Shown: in pieces, positions 47,583-59,619 of the stretch
How the letters are laid out: each line of letters begins with the position of its first letter
How positions within the stretch are numbered: position 1 is the first letter of the stretch
Source of the DNA: Isoetes taiwanensis
Lineage: Eukaryota; Streptophyta; Lycopodiopsida; Isoetales; Isoetaceae
Direction: 5' to 3'
Assembly (NCBI GenBank): GCA_021234155.1
Contig: JAJEKV010000065.1
Location: 6,768,316-6,832,315 of the forward strand
Length of the DNA: 64,000 nt
Made by a program: the position numbers and the translations under genes
Notes under the pieces: model-generated
The model's database searches: none
What the model was told of the DNA's origin: nothing
Seen by the model: only the letters and a program-made list of their open reading frames with translations

Positions 47583-50500
47583 TTGCATGTATTTTCCGAA
47601 CTGAAGGCTGAAGAATGCCTGCAGCTTCTCAAAAATCTTGCTTCATATCACAAAGATCCCAAGCAGACTCCTCTTTTCGGAAATTTCTCGGCTCTTCTTC
47701 AAGAAAAATCTCAAATGGATCCTGCTTGCACAAGGTACCACTTTGGGACAATCTCTCAACTGATCCAGATATGAATGGCTTCAGACATCCCATTAACCCA
47801 GCCACTGGCATTCCTCTGCACTATGGAGTAACAAGGCCTTCAAATGAGATCCATTCTAATGATACTTTTGATTGTGCCCTGGAGTCATGGCATTGTCCGA
47901 ATGGCAACAAAATAGACTTCTATACTGATATGTATCTCTCAATATTCCTACTGCCCATTCTAAAATAAAATGTCTGATTCAGCTGTCATTGTCAAGCTAA
48001 ACAATTGTGGGATCAAAGTTAATAAATGATGGGCTTTTCTTTTGAACCTCCATAAACGTATACTTATAAATGCCATGTACTGGCTAAATTGCTCATATAT
48101 CATGTTAGAATGTGGGAACAGCAAAACTGCAAATTTCTTTCTACACCATGGTCCATTTACCTTTGAAAATTGCCAAGTTACCTTTCTTAAATGGCTCCCT
48201 GATTTGAACACAGAGAAGATAAACAACCTCTGCATTGCATCTACATCCTTCTTGGCCTTAATGATATATATGGGATGAAGAATGCTTTCGTGCCCTTTCA
48301 ACTCAATTGGCACATATGTATCCACTGAATACTCTCCATACAAGCCTCTTAGATCCTTTGTTCAACTTAGCTTAACCAAGGACATCCCCCTCTATATACC
48401 TTTTATAGATGCTTTTGGGAGAGAAACAAAATTATCCTTCAGGTGGTCTGGTCTTCCATCTCAATGCCATAAATGTTTGCAGATGGACTTTTGGTTGGGG
48501 AAAGCAACAACAAGACAGTTTAGGGTTGATTGATGATCAAGGCAAGTATCTATACTATTCTCAAACTGATAATGAGAAAGGATTGAAGATGTTAGTAAAA
48601 GGGAAGGCTCCTATCCATTCAGTGGATAAATCAACAACTGAGCTTCATCACTCTCTCCCTTATGGATTATCCTATCAAGGATAAAAGTAAAAGTGGTCCA
48701 CTAAATAAGAGAACTCAAGGAAAAAGGCAGCTCAATATCAAATTCGTCTCCTCTGCTCCAAAGAATGTTCCATCGAAGGCAGCAACTCTAGACTCACAAG
48801 GCACAGTGGTAAATGGAAAAAGTGCTACTAACCCTATCTATTAACCCTATCTATTAACCCTATCTCTTGCTTTCCACACAGTGATAAATACAGACTACGT
48901 TAAGGTCCCTGATGAAGATGACATTCTTCCACAGAGTGCGCCAATCAGTTCAAGGTATTATATAATCTTAATAATGAGATAGGAGATAATTTAACCTTGA
49001 GCATGCCTGCTTTGATTCCTCAGAATCCCAATAATGCCACACTGAGTGAGCATGATGTTCTCCATGAAAACCATGATAATCATGATTTCAACCATGATCT
49101 CATATCTCTGATTGATACTAGTCCCACCTACCATGGATCACAACCTATCCATATCACCCCCATTCCTACTGTTATTGAAGAACAACTAGCTTCATTTCAG
49201 GAAGGCATATTTGGTAATATTATGAATTGTGAAGAGGAAAAGACTCAAGCAGTAGGATTTGGTAAAATGAATGATATCTAGAACAAAGAAAATGCTGGAC
49301 TAAATGATGTGGAGGCTACAACAGAAGAGACTGAGTTTGAGCTAGATACTCCAATCAGGGATATCATCAAGAACATACAGGCACACAAAGAGATAGCAAT
49401 TAATATACAGGACGAGGATTTCTCAGAAAATGCTGCACAAAGGCAAGTAACTCCTTCTATTTTAAATGATACTAATAATTCAAATATGGCTAATAATAAG
49501 TTTGAATTTATCCCTGGGGCAGTTTCAAACCTGAATGATGATGAAACTTTAGTGATAGTGATAAAGAGAACTGGGGGGATGAATGCTATCTCTTGAACTC
49601 TAGAGCTATGTCCGATTGTACTCAAACACATGGCACTCCAAATAAAACAAACAAGACACAACCTGTTAGAAAAGTGCCCATTCCTATAGAGAAAACTCCA
49701 GCCGGGAATACAAGAAGTAAAGTCAAACAAGGAAAAAAAAACCAGTAAAAAAAATAGAAAGTAGTTTCTTTATCCTTCTTCTACTCAAACTTTCTCTCCT
49801 TCCATGAAGATTCTCTCCTGCAATGTTAGAGGAATAAAAGGCCCTCTAAAAAGAAGGCGTGCAATTGCACAGATTAAACACTACAACGCTGATATTTTCT
49901 TGTTACAAGAACTTAAACTTCCCAATTTTGAATGTGCAAATCTTGGTAACTGGATTTATCCAGGATCCTCCTCTATCTGGATTGAGGCTAATGGTGCAAA
50001 TGGAGGCCTTGCCATGATTTGGAAAGATATAACTCACCACTTCTTATATAACAGTCCAATTAAATTATGGCAGGCTATCTCCTTCTCCATCAAAGATTCT
50101 TACTTTGGAATTATCAATGTTTATGCTCCTACTGCCCCTAGAGACAGAGAACCTATCTGGCTGGAAATAAATGATTTGCTTCTAACACAAGCTAATAGGG
50201 AGTAGATTATTGCAGTTGACTTTAATAATACTCCAGTCTGGGACCTCAAGTTAGGGAACAGAATTAATATGACAAGACATGAAAAATTAAATTGGGATAC
50301 TTTTGTTTCTGATTGCTCTCTTTTGCATATTCTTTCTTCCACCTCAATGTATACCTGGTCAAATAAGCAGAAGGAGAGAAATAGAGTTTTCTGTGCTCTG
50401 GACAGATTTCTCTCTATTCCCACCTCTGAGTTTTGGGACAATTGTTTTTTTTACTAGTGATGAAGGGACATCCATTTTTGATAACTAACCTCAATTCCTT

Positions 50501-50845
50501 CACACTACCCAAATGACTAATGTTCAAAGATATGGTTCTGTGCCTCATAAGTTTATTAATTCCCTGCTGGATAACAGTACTTTCTATGATGAGTTCATGT
50601 CTTTCTATGGTGCCTTATCTAACTCCAATGATATCTGCTCTCATTCTCAAAATAATTCCCAACTACGCTCTATGAAATCCTTTTATAGTAAAATAAAAAA
50701 AGGCAAAGAATTGGATTAAGAACTGGTCTAACTTAAGGCACGAGAGAAAGAACTCTGCTAAAAACATCATTCTTAGACAAATGAGGGAAATCAGGACTTT
50801 TCTACATGCTGATCCTTACAATCTTCAGCTGCAAATAGGGGAGGA
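47583..50845 (+). mobile_element. L1-type LINE: broken ORF1 and 5' part of ORF2, truncated before RT
   Basis: ORF1 remnants at 47,583-48,530 show 'HHGPFTFENCQVTFLKWLPD', a DUF4283-like ORF1 segment as in plant L1 elements. It is followed by 'GLPSQCHKCLQ', the start of a zinc knuckle. 48,541-49,596 gives a long polar, Asn/Asp-rich linker in broken frames. ORF2 begins at 49,804 with 'MKILSCNVRG' and 'LLQELK', the APE-like endonuclease with its catalytic Glu. It has a stop at 50,203, then continues in frame with 'VDFNN' (usually GDFN) and 'ALDRFLSI' to about 50,456. Further ORF2 sequence reaches about 50,830, where a minus-strand element begins. No reverse transcriptase is present. Confidence 0.8.
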
Positions 50846-52230
50846 AATGATAAGATAAGATAATTTTTTATCATCCGCGGAAATCCTATAGGGCTTATGG
50901 GACCCATACAAGAAAAGGGGGCGGAAGCCCAAATAGCCGGAACAAAGAAGGCAAAAGCCCACAAAGAAAACAAAGGGCCAAGGCCCAAAGAAAACATGAG
51001 GTCAAAAAGCCCCAGTGCAAACAGGATGAACATGCTCATGGATGCTAAGGATATTAGTGCTATTCAAGTGTTCTAGACATAACCTATAACGGGTTGGAAG
51101 GCCAGTGGTCTAGAATAATCGCTGCTCCTCCTCAATAAACTGCCCATTTCTTATGCTGGCACGCTTCCTTACTCTACAGAGTTCGTCCCTGCGCACACAG
51201 CTATATTGGAGTTATGGAGGCAACTTAATGCATCCTGGAAGAAAACGAGAAGGTGACGAGGCCGATTAGGATGTGTTGCTCCTACCCGAGTAGCACTCAC
51301 AATTCCAGTAATAGGAACGTGTATTGTCTCCGTAAAAAATTTCCTGGCTACATCCAAATCTGTCTGTCCTTCTGCATCCATCTCTTTAACCTCTATAATA
51401 CGCAAATTAAGGGTCGGTGTATGTGTCATAGAGGCATCCTGTGATGAAGACGCCTGGGAGCTAGCAGGAACCCTGTGTGGTGGCAAGTTGGACTGTGGGA
51501 CCTAAATCTCTGCATCAACACAATGTCTGGCCTCAGTCTGAATCTCTGCATCAACACACTGTGTTGCTTCAATCTGTGTCGAGATTTCAACAATACCCTT
51601 CACGGCAGAGGCGGCCTCAGGGTCAGGTGTCTGTACATAAGCATATAAAGCATCTGTATTCTCATCACCCTGATTTGCTGAATGTGGCATGAAGTCCTTC
51701 AGCAACTGCAGTAACTGTGTCCAATGATCCACAGATATAGTGAGAGATGTCGCCACATTTCCTCCATCAGAATAAATAGCATAGAGATGATTCCGGAGTA
51801 GAGGCGGGAAACAATGAGCTTGCAAGGCGAGGGTGCTGTTGAACCCAATTCTAAGAGGCTACTGTGGCCCAAATAGAGAGGAAGGCAAACTGATTGGAGC
51901 AGATGGTGTCTGGCCATGAAGCTGGGCCCGAGATCAGGAGCTCGGAGGATGTGGCAGAGGCTGTGGGAGCAACCGTGGTTTCGCCTTGGCCATTCGCACT
52001 CCAAAGCGCCGGTTATTGGGTGTTCTGTGGCTCATGGTGTGCAGAGGTTAAATGCAGGAGTGCAGAGGAAATTGGGACACCAGGATTGGTGGCAGATGGT
52101 TGACGCTGAAGAAGGGGTTGTTGCAGAGAGATTTGTGCTAGAGCCAACCAAGGATAGATCTGATTGATGAGCTCCTACTGGAACTAGAACTTGGGTGAGG
52201 CTGGACCGATTGGAGCTAGGGCGTCAAACC
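50845..52230 (-). mobile_element. internally deleted LINE (ORF1 plus 3' tail), minus strand
   Basis: On the minus strand, the frames at 51,825-51,502 and 51,486-51,169 encode an ORF1-like protein: a helical part, a duplicated 'ATQCVDAEIQTE / ARHCVDAEIQ' linker, then an RRM-like segment ('FFTETIHVPITGIVSATRVG', 'RPRHLLVFF'). The element then runs to 'GGATTTCCGCGGATGATAAA' and TTATC repeats at 50,849-50,866, the same 3' signature as the other LINEs here. ORF2 is missing between ORF1 and the tail. It sits at the broken end of the L1-type element. Confidence 0.65.
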
Positions 52231-53400
52231 GAACAGAAATAAAAAATCAAATTCATTTGTAAAACTTGATGGCAAGAGGCCTTGTCGACCCTCTGAGGGC
52301 TGTGCTAGATCCAAGAAGTAAGCGGTGTTGAAGCCCCCAAGGCCTGATTGGTCCAAACTTGGTTGATGCGGCACCCCCGAGGGGTGAATCTGGCTACCTT
52401 AGGCTAAGCGGTGGAGGCTACCGCCTGAGTAGCCTCTAAATTTTTTTGTAGAGTAGCAAAACGTACATTGATTTAAAAGTCGTTTTCTTTTATTTTTTAT
52501 CCACAATATAGTGGCATATCTAGGTTTCACGTTTCTCGATTTGTTGGTTGAATTTCACTTTATAAGTAATGTTTCCGCAAAAGATCTGTAGTGTTTCTGT
52601 TGGTGGCACTAGAAATCCAAGAGGGCAGGGAAGGATTTGATGTTCCCCCTTCTTTTCCCTAGTTATGAATTAAGCTTGTTTGCAGGGGAGTTTTTGAAGC
52701 TTATTTGCAACAGAATTTTGGAGCTGAAAGTTCTTGGTTGGAACATTCAATTTTATCTGATTTCTCTCCCCAATGGTCTTGTTTCCTTTTATGGGAATAC
52801 CAGCCAGGCCACTGACTTGGGAGGGTGATTTTATAACAAATTAAATCTTGGTCGCTGATATTTAAGATTCCATAGAATCTTCTATGATTTGAGGATCAGG
52901 CAATATTCTGCAACTTTGTTGTGCTTCATGGCAAAGCCAGACATAAAAATGATCATTGCCAATTCCCTGGGCAAAAGCAGATGCTTCTTGATAGCATCTG
53001 CTTTTGTCTCGCTTCGTCTAGCTTTGTCCTGTTTGGGCTTCCTTGTCTTTTTATGCTAATCTTGTTCTTGATATGCTATAAGAACTAGCTGCAATTTTCA
53101 TGACATGGCAAGGGAAGGACGCTGCAACAATGAGGGATATGCAGCAGGCGATAAGAATGGCATATGTCGAGAACAATTCTCTTTAACAACTAGCTCCCTT
53201 ATTGGTTTGGTTTGTATATGTTAAGAACCATGCAAGAGACACTCATGTGAACATGCGAGATTTGATCCCACATTTTTACCTTATGTTCTAGTACCCATAC
53301 TAGTACCCATATACATTGGATTTGGGCTTGGCTATTTTGAGTGAATCTGCAAGTGGAAGTTAGTGTTACTATTGTTATAATGGGTGAGTGATTGGATAAT
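52231..53400. other. non-coding stretch with a short perfect hairpin
   Basis: No gene recognised. At 52,973-52,984 and 52,994-53,005 lie perfect 12-nt inverted arms (AAAAGCAGATGC and complement) around a 9-nt loop. A pyrimidine-rich patch (TGTCTCGCTTCGTC) follows. Confidence 0.5.
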
Positions 53401-53405
53401 TAGAC

Positions 53406-53678
53406 GGAAAGGATCATTGGGCTTCGTTCTGCCCTGTCCTCCAATCAAAGCATGCCACATGGCAATTTTTCTTTACCTGAAAAGAGACTAAGAACAGATG
53501 AAAAGAGACTAAGAACAGATGAAGAACAGATGAAGAACAGGAGCGACGCCCAGCAACTGCTTCAACGGATCTACCCTGCATTCAGACATTTTTACCCTTC
53601 ATTCAGAGTTTTTTACCCTGCATTCAGAAATTTTTACCCTGCATTCAGCTGCAGAACAAAGCCCAAATGATCCTTTCC
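53406..53678. mobile_element. MITE-like element with terminal inverted repeats
   Basis: The left end GGAAAGGATCATTGGGCTT is matched, inverted, by the right end AAGCCCAAATGATCCTTTCC; similarity continues to GTTCTGC, about 28 bp in all. The inside has two short tandem arrays: AGACTAAGAACAGATG (two copies plus partials) and TACCCTGCATTCAG (about four copies with changes). No coding capacity. A target-site duplication is not obvious. Confidence 0.8.
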
Positions 53679-53686
53679 GTTATGCC

Positions 53687-53758
53687 AAAGGCCCCTTGGG
53701 CTGTTTTCTGGCCGCGTCGGCCCCCTTTCCAGGCCAGAAAACAGCCCAAGGGGCCTTT
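53687..53758. repeat. perfect 27-bp inverted repeat (hairpin)
   Basis: The arm at 53,687-53,713 starts AAAGGCCCCTTGGGC and the arm at 53,732-53,758 is its exact reverse complement, ending GCCCAAGGGGCCTTT. The loop is 18 nt. It starts eight bases after the MITE and could be a separate foldback element. Perfect arms imply recent origin or conversion. Confidence 0.9.
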
Positions 53759-54029
53759 CCCTTATACAAAAACATCGCTACAAAACCACCACGCTAGTGA
53801 ATATTTAGAGTGCATTGAAAGGAAAGCCTTTTAGTCATATACACATTTTACGGGACATTCACATGGAGTTTTTTTTGCAGCAGCGGGAGTCTGCCGCAGC
53901 TCGCTTCAACGCCACTTTAAAGTATTTGTCCGCCACTCTGAAGGGTACACGCGGAAACGGCTGTTGCTGGAATGGCGTGGCTGCAACACTTCTAGCTGTT
54001 GCTAATTTCTATCCTCTTTGCGAGAAGTG

Positions 54030-54200
54030 CAGCTGGAGCCAAACTAGGAATTTAATCATGTGAATGCAGAAGGCATAAAAGCCAGATTTGTTGCAGTTGT
54101 ATGGTCGCCGGAGCCAAACAATTTAATCATGTGAATGCAGAAGGCTTGTTGCAGTTGTATGGTCGCCGCAGCTGCAAAATCACTGCTCCATGTGAATGCA
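54030..54200. repeat. tandem duplication of about 60-75 bp
   Basis: 'GGAGCCAAAC', 'AATTTAATCATGTGAATGCA', 'GAAGGC' and 'TTGTTGCAGTTGTATGGTCG' occur at about 54,035-54,108 and again at 54,109-54,171. A third partial 'CATGTGAATGCAG' follows at about 54,190. Confidence 0.8.
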
Positions 54201-54289
54201 GCATTAGTCATATACATAGCGTTTCTAGGAAGAAGGAAACATCCATGCAAACAGGGAAGAATTTAAGGATCTTCCCATTCTGATTAAAG

Positions 54290-55020
54290 GATTCGAGGAA
54301 ATTGGAATGGTTAGAAGAACAGATCATCAAATAGCATTATCATCAAATCTGGCGGATGGAAGCATGACTTCATACACAGATGGTTTGCAATCAATCTACA
54401 ACTGGGCCTCGATCAGCAGCTATGTCTAACTTCCAATCTCTGTTCCCCCTTTTGTAGATCACGAGTGTTGGATCATGCACAAAAACAATCTAAATAATGT
54501 TTAAATTATATTAAATTGAAATGTGTGTTCACTTGTCTCATAATCTCCCCAACAATATATTAAACAACAAAAACATTGATATCAAGGTCAGAAAACAATT
54601 CTCCAACAAGCTAATTATCAAATTAAATTAAACGGATGAAAAACCTCCGCTAAAATGCGCCACTTCAGAAGCACTTTGGTTCATTTCCAGGTATTAAATT
54701 GAAATTAAAAATGTGTAAGTTAGCCGTCCTGCAAATATGCACGATATGGCACATCATGGGCCTGGCAGTCTTGCAAAGTGTCATTTGTTGGGAGTATCTA
54801 AACTCTTCCTCATCTTTTGTTTTACAACCACAGTTTACTTCTCTTTGTGATGGCCAATTAAAAGAGTCCAATCTAATGACATATAAGAAAACAAATGGAG
54901 CAATTCTTCATCCAGGTGCATCATTGGAACAATATACCAATTTTTGTATTAAACCACAATGACAATAGATGTTATTACAACAGATACCTACCTGTTTAGA
55001 AGCAGAATACAGTGCCAAAA
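54290..55020. other. non-coding 3' flank of SKIP
   Basis: No gene recognised. An open frame at 54,699-54,962 has no known domain. The 3' UTR of the minus-strand SKIP gene should fall in the upper part of this stretch. Confidence 0.4.
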
Positions 55021-55029
55021 ACATGGACA

Positions 55030-56840
55030 CTACCGCCCTCGTTGGAAGTCCACCCTGCTTCTGCTTGATCCGCCTTCATAGGATTCCTTTGTGCCTGAAC
55101 CAGCACTTGCTCTCATAGTGCCTCCACCACCAACCTTATCCAGTGCATTGCCTTTCTTTCCCTTCTTCACCTCTGTCAAGAACTGGTTGAGACCGAATGG
55201 ATCAGCTTCTTCAGCTTCAAACTCGACAGGCTTGTCCCTTGGCCCTTGTTTCTCAGTTACCCCAGCAAAGCCCTTGTCTGGCTTGAAGCGGTCAGTTTTT
55301 ATGATCTTGTCCAGCTGTTCAGCACCTCCATAAACTTCAGCATCTGTATCCTTCTTAGGACGATATAAACCTCCCAGCCCAGAATGTGAAGTAAACAAGG
55401 CCTTATCATAGACATTATACGTGTCATCAGCAGCAAAACCTGATTCCATCCCTTGTTCCTGGTTGAATAGACGCTGGTCATACATGACTTCACCGCCAGT
55501 ATTAACATTAGCCATGCCGAGGGCCACCTTCTCACTAATATCCCGGTCCCTGTCACGAGTGATTTTGCTTTTCTTCCCAGCATGACCTTCTTTTTGCTTC
55601 TAATCTTAGTTTCCTTTCTCTTTCACGCCGCCGTTCTTCCCCGAAGACTCTCCCTCTTCAACCTTTCCTCTCGTTCCGCTTTAGTTTCCTTCAACCTATC
55701 CTCCTTGACACGTTCTACTTCATCATTCCTATCTATTGCAGCTGCAGCAGCAGATACACCTATCCTGTCAATCCCAGCCCCAGATACTCTATCACCGCCA
55801 ACTCCAACTGGTACTCCACCTGCTCTCTCCATTCTTGCCTTTTGTGCAAGCATTCTTAATTCCTGTTCTTTTTTCTCCTTCTCCTTGATCATTAATTCTC
55901 TCTGTATCTTTGATCTTGTTTCTACTGCCTCTCTTGCTTTCTGCTCTGCCACATAAAGTGCCTCTGATAGCTTGGCAAAATCATCATTGATCTGAACATC
56001 CTGGAGTCCTCTGCCATCTGCTGCAAGCCGTTTATCAAGTGGAATTGTATAACCCTTTGGGTTCTTCCAGTTAGATATACATGGAGGAATTTTCCAGTCT
56101 TGTTGATCCTTCACTGTCACTGGTCGAGGAGGGGAATGCATAACAGGAACTGGAGGTGACCCAGTGGCCTTTGGTACCCTTTTATGCTTAAATTTAGGGG
56201 GTTCCAATGGATCTACAGGCATCTCCACCATTCTAATAACCCTTTCTTTGGCTCCAGAATTAAATGCTGCCACTTGCTGTGATGGCGTGTACTTGATATA
56301 AGAAGGCGTTGTTGAGATAGATGGCACATTCTTAGGTTGTGCTGCACTCACTTTAGTATGCACAATTTTCTCAAGAGCAGCTTTAGTTCTCTGGGTTGTC
56401 TCTGCAATCTCTTCCTCCTTACTCTTTTGATCAACCTCAGTAGGAAGTTTTGGAACCAGATCTTTATGCTGTGAATGGACTGTTTTGAAGGCATTTTCAG
56501 ACTGCTTTACAATTGCATCAAAGGCTATATTACCCTGGGCGTCAACCGACAAAGGAACAATCTTACTGTCAATCTTCTCTTCCTTCCTACCCATATCCAA
56601 AGGATACTGAGCCACATGAATCTCCGGGAAAGCACCTCCTTCGCCAAAATCCTCAACTTTCCGAGGAATGAAACCAGACCGTTTACCATAAGGAGGAGGC
56701 TGGCGAACATTAGCAAGCTCCAAAGCTTTGGAAGAGCTTTCCACTCTACGTAAGAACCATGGGTCAGAAGATGCATCATAGGTAGAAAATACCTGATTCT
56801 TGGGGGCAGGAAGCTGCCCTAAAAGCTGTGTGCTCGACAT
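55030..56840 (-). CDS. SKIP: SNW/SKIP domain protein, intronless, with two frameshifts
   Basis: Plant SKIP is a nuclear component of the spliceosome (Prp19-associated) and a transcription cofactor. The ATG at 56,840 starts 'MSSTQLLGQLPAPKN'. Conserved blocks: 'YDASSDPWFL' (residue 21 on), 'PPPYGKRSGFIPR' (48-60), the SNW core with 'SNWKNPKGYTIPLDKRLAADGRGLQ' type sequence whose SNWKN lies at 256-260, then a long charged helix. The C-terminal part resumes at 55,527 ('MANVNTGGEVMYDQRLF') and ends in an Arg/Gly tail at 55,030. Total length about 603 codons fits the family. Two single-base insertions break the frame, both in homopolymers: a C4 run at 55,639-55,642 and a T5 run at 55,591-55,595. 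Sequencing error in an intact gene is the simplest reading; a young retrocopy is the alternative. Confidence 0.9.
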
Positions 56841-57026
56841 GGCGAATGAATCCGGCGGTCTCAAACGCGAAGATAGATTATTCTTCTAAATCAGTTTTCT
56901 CAAGAGCAAGCAAATACCTTGACCTAACAAGCTGCAGCGGCGAACCGCCTTCAAAGCGGCCCTGGTGAGAGACCCGCCGTCGGAAAAAAGCCTATGTATG
57001 GTGCGCCCGGAACCCGTTATCACCAG

Positions 57027-57033
57027 TTTTATA
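57027..57033 (-). promoter_or_regulatory. candidate TATA box for SKIP
   Basis: TATAAAA on the minus strand lies about 190 bases upstream of the SKIP ATG, within TGTATAAAACTGG. A promoter of its own argues against a promoterless retrocopy. Confidence 0.4.
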
Positions 57034-57119
57034 CAGGGTAAAAAAGGGGCGGGCATAATGGCAATGGCAAATGGTTGCCTATAGAACCCGTTATCACCAT
57101 CTTTCTCGTTATCCACGGT

Positions 57120-59096
57120 TCAAAATTTTATGAAAATTGAGGTAAACAAAAAACCCTTTAATTTTGAGATAAATAAGACATCTTAAATTTCAACACGACG
57201 TGTCCAATCCAATATAAACAAGGTGCTGCGCACGGAGGGTTGCCCTCTGTGGCCCGAGGGTGAAGTGGCTTAAATCATACTTCAAAGTCATGTTTTCACA
57301 ATCAAGCAAAATTGCTACTTCAAAACAATACAATACTTGATACTTGATTCTTGTTTTCAACAAGAATTTCTTCCTTGATCCCTAAAATATTATTCTAGTT
57401 CTGGAAAGGGCCACAATCCTATAAAGATATGTTGCCAGAGTTTAAATCGTAATTGTGAACATGACGTGTTATTTTAGCTTGTGCACTACAATTTGTCTAC
57501 TCTGATATGTGTTAATTTAGCTTGTGTACTATAATTTGTTTGCTTTGATATGCTTCATATATGCTTGTCCTTCACATGGTTCAAATATTGTTCACAACTA
57601 TTCATTTTCTAGATATTCAAGTGACAATTTACTTAATAAAAAGAAGAATATATTTTAAAGCACGTCTTGTATACCCGCATCGTTTCCAAAGATAATCGTC
57701 CAAGGCCATCTCCAAATACAGGTATTACGTAATTGTAGTCAAACAGGAATTGCAGTCAAACAGCAACATCTAACTAAAATTCACCATATAACAAAGACAA
57801 AATTCAAGCTGTTATTTTATTTTCAAATGAACTTTGTATAGATAATAATAATACATATTTAACATGTACATGGTTCAAAACTTAGAAAAAAAAAATACTT
57901 GCACAACATAATCACAACAGCTTGAAGTAACAATTCACATTCACACTGCAGAGACATGGAATGAGGCGTCAGTGCCAGTTTTTTCCATTTTACGATAGCT
58001 AGCATAAGATCCATATTAGCTCGTATAAGATCTGCATCTTGCGAGTGGTTTGGCTCACAGGCAATAAAACTTCCTTGTCCGCATTATTCTATGGCAAATC
58101 ATCCACCAAAAATGATGATGGATACGTTTCTTCATTGGCCATATTCCAAAACCATACGTACATCTCTGCAATAGTTATAAGGCATCAAGTCAATGCATAT
58201 ATTATGCTACATATCATTAAAAAAAAGGTAAAACTGACCAGTGACAGTTGCAAGCTTTGTAACTTATGAACATTAAAGCATGTAGATACTTGTTTCCAGG
58301 AACACGCATTTCTTTTGCATTGTGTTGTCTTGTTGCTTGAATCTCCGGCTTCTGCTCTCCCTTTTTGTCACCACATTTTTAGTCACCACATAGGATATTA
58401 AATATGAGGATTTCGTAGATTAACTGGATCACTTAACCGCTTAATTATATCATAGGCTTTCAGATACATAATACAACAGTTTGAATAATTCGAAGCTAAG
58501 TATTTTGCTTCTGATAGGAGACGGAGAAGATGCTGCTCTTCCAAGTGTTCACATGATAGATGAGATTGCAGATAAGTCCAAGATTTACATGGCTCTAACT
58601 GAGGCATATTTTCTTCTAGATTCATTATTCAAACCATTGTCAAATAAATAGAGATGTCTTTTTGTGCCTTGAGGTAAGTTCCCAGCAGAGCTCCCATATT
58701 AATGAGTCCCTGAAGTTTCTGAAAAATGCAAGAGATGAGCAAACAGAAGTCTTCAAACTAAAAAAATGTGGTTTGGTTACGTTATCACATTTTTTGCGTT
58801 TCCATTGTTTGTTTGGTAGATAGAATCAATGTTTATTATTTTATGTTTCCATTATTTGTTTGGTGGAGTTAGATGGTGATAATAGAATTAGTGTTTATTA
58901 GTTTGCATTTGGATGCCATCACATACAGAGGTGACACTACAAATGGTGATTCTACATCCATGGATGCGTGCCCCAGTTAGTATTTAACTTAAGTATATCT
59001 CCAAAGTCAAAGCATTTCTTAATCTTATTGCTGTATTGCCGGGCATAATTCACTTTCACCTCAAAAATGAATTTTATTGTGTATTGCCCAAGAAGG
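57120..59096. other. AT-rich non-coding stretch with two small tandem duplications
   Basis: About 57,473-57,552 holds two copies of a 48-bp unit ('TTAGCTTGTGCACTACAATT' and its variant). About 58,793-58,910 holds two copies of a 70-bp unit ('TTTCCATTGTTTGTTTGGT' and variant). A minus-strand frame at 58,398-58,625 ('EEQHLLRLLSEAKYLASN') could be an exon but is unrecognised. Confidence 0.5.
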
Positions 59097-59100
59097 AATA

Positions 59101-59609
59101 AGGGTCTATTCGCACCCATGGTTAAGTTTAGTTAAGTTAACTTTTACCGTTAAGTTAAGTTAATACTAACCGGGTGATTGCCTTGGCACCAAAGCTAGTT
59201 AAAAAAATTTAGTTAGGCTAACTTAACGGAAAACCATTTCGCACTCATTTAGTTAAATAATTTGGTTAAAAAATAACTTAACTAGCTAAGTAAATGCTTT
59301 CGAACATGTCTAGTTAAGTTAGCCAAAGGCATAAACTATTATAAGCACATTTAACTAAACTTAAAGTGACCTCTATGAGGTCATTTAACTTTTAGTGCTA
59401 ATTTTTAATTTAGTTAACTTTTAGTTAATTTTGCTAACTTAACTGAACAAGATGCAAAGACAAGTTTAGTTAGTGTTTTTAGTTTAAAAAGTTAATTAAA
59501 TTCTTAACTATATTTCTTAACTATATGCTAACTTAACTAGTGGTGCGAATGTAAATTTAGTTAAAAACCATATTTTAACTTAACTTAACTGCGGGTGCGA
59601 ATGTACCCT
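59101..59609. mobile_element. MITE with terminal inverted repeats and AATA flanks
   Basis: The left end AGGGTCTATTCGCACCC and the inverted right end AGGGTACATTCGCACCC match, and similarity runs on through GTTAAGTT. AATA lies directly outside both ends (59,097-59,100 and 59,610-59,613), a likely target-site duplication. The interior is built of TTAGTTAA and TTAACTTAAC words with further internal 'GGTGCGAATGTA' and 'TTCGCACTCATTTAG' sub-ends. No coding capacity. Superfamily uncertain. Confidence 0.85.
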
Positions 59610-59619
59610 AATACACATA

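Noticed and set aside
49278-49730. 150-codon minus-strand ORF
   Set aside because: It overlaps the ORF1 linker of the L1-type LINE on the plus strand and has no own features.
55582-55956. Plus-strand open frame of 124 codons
   Set aside because: It is the antisense shadow of the SKIP coding region.
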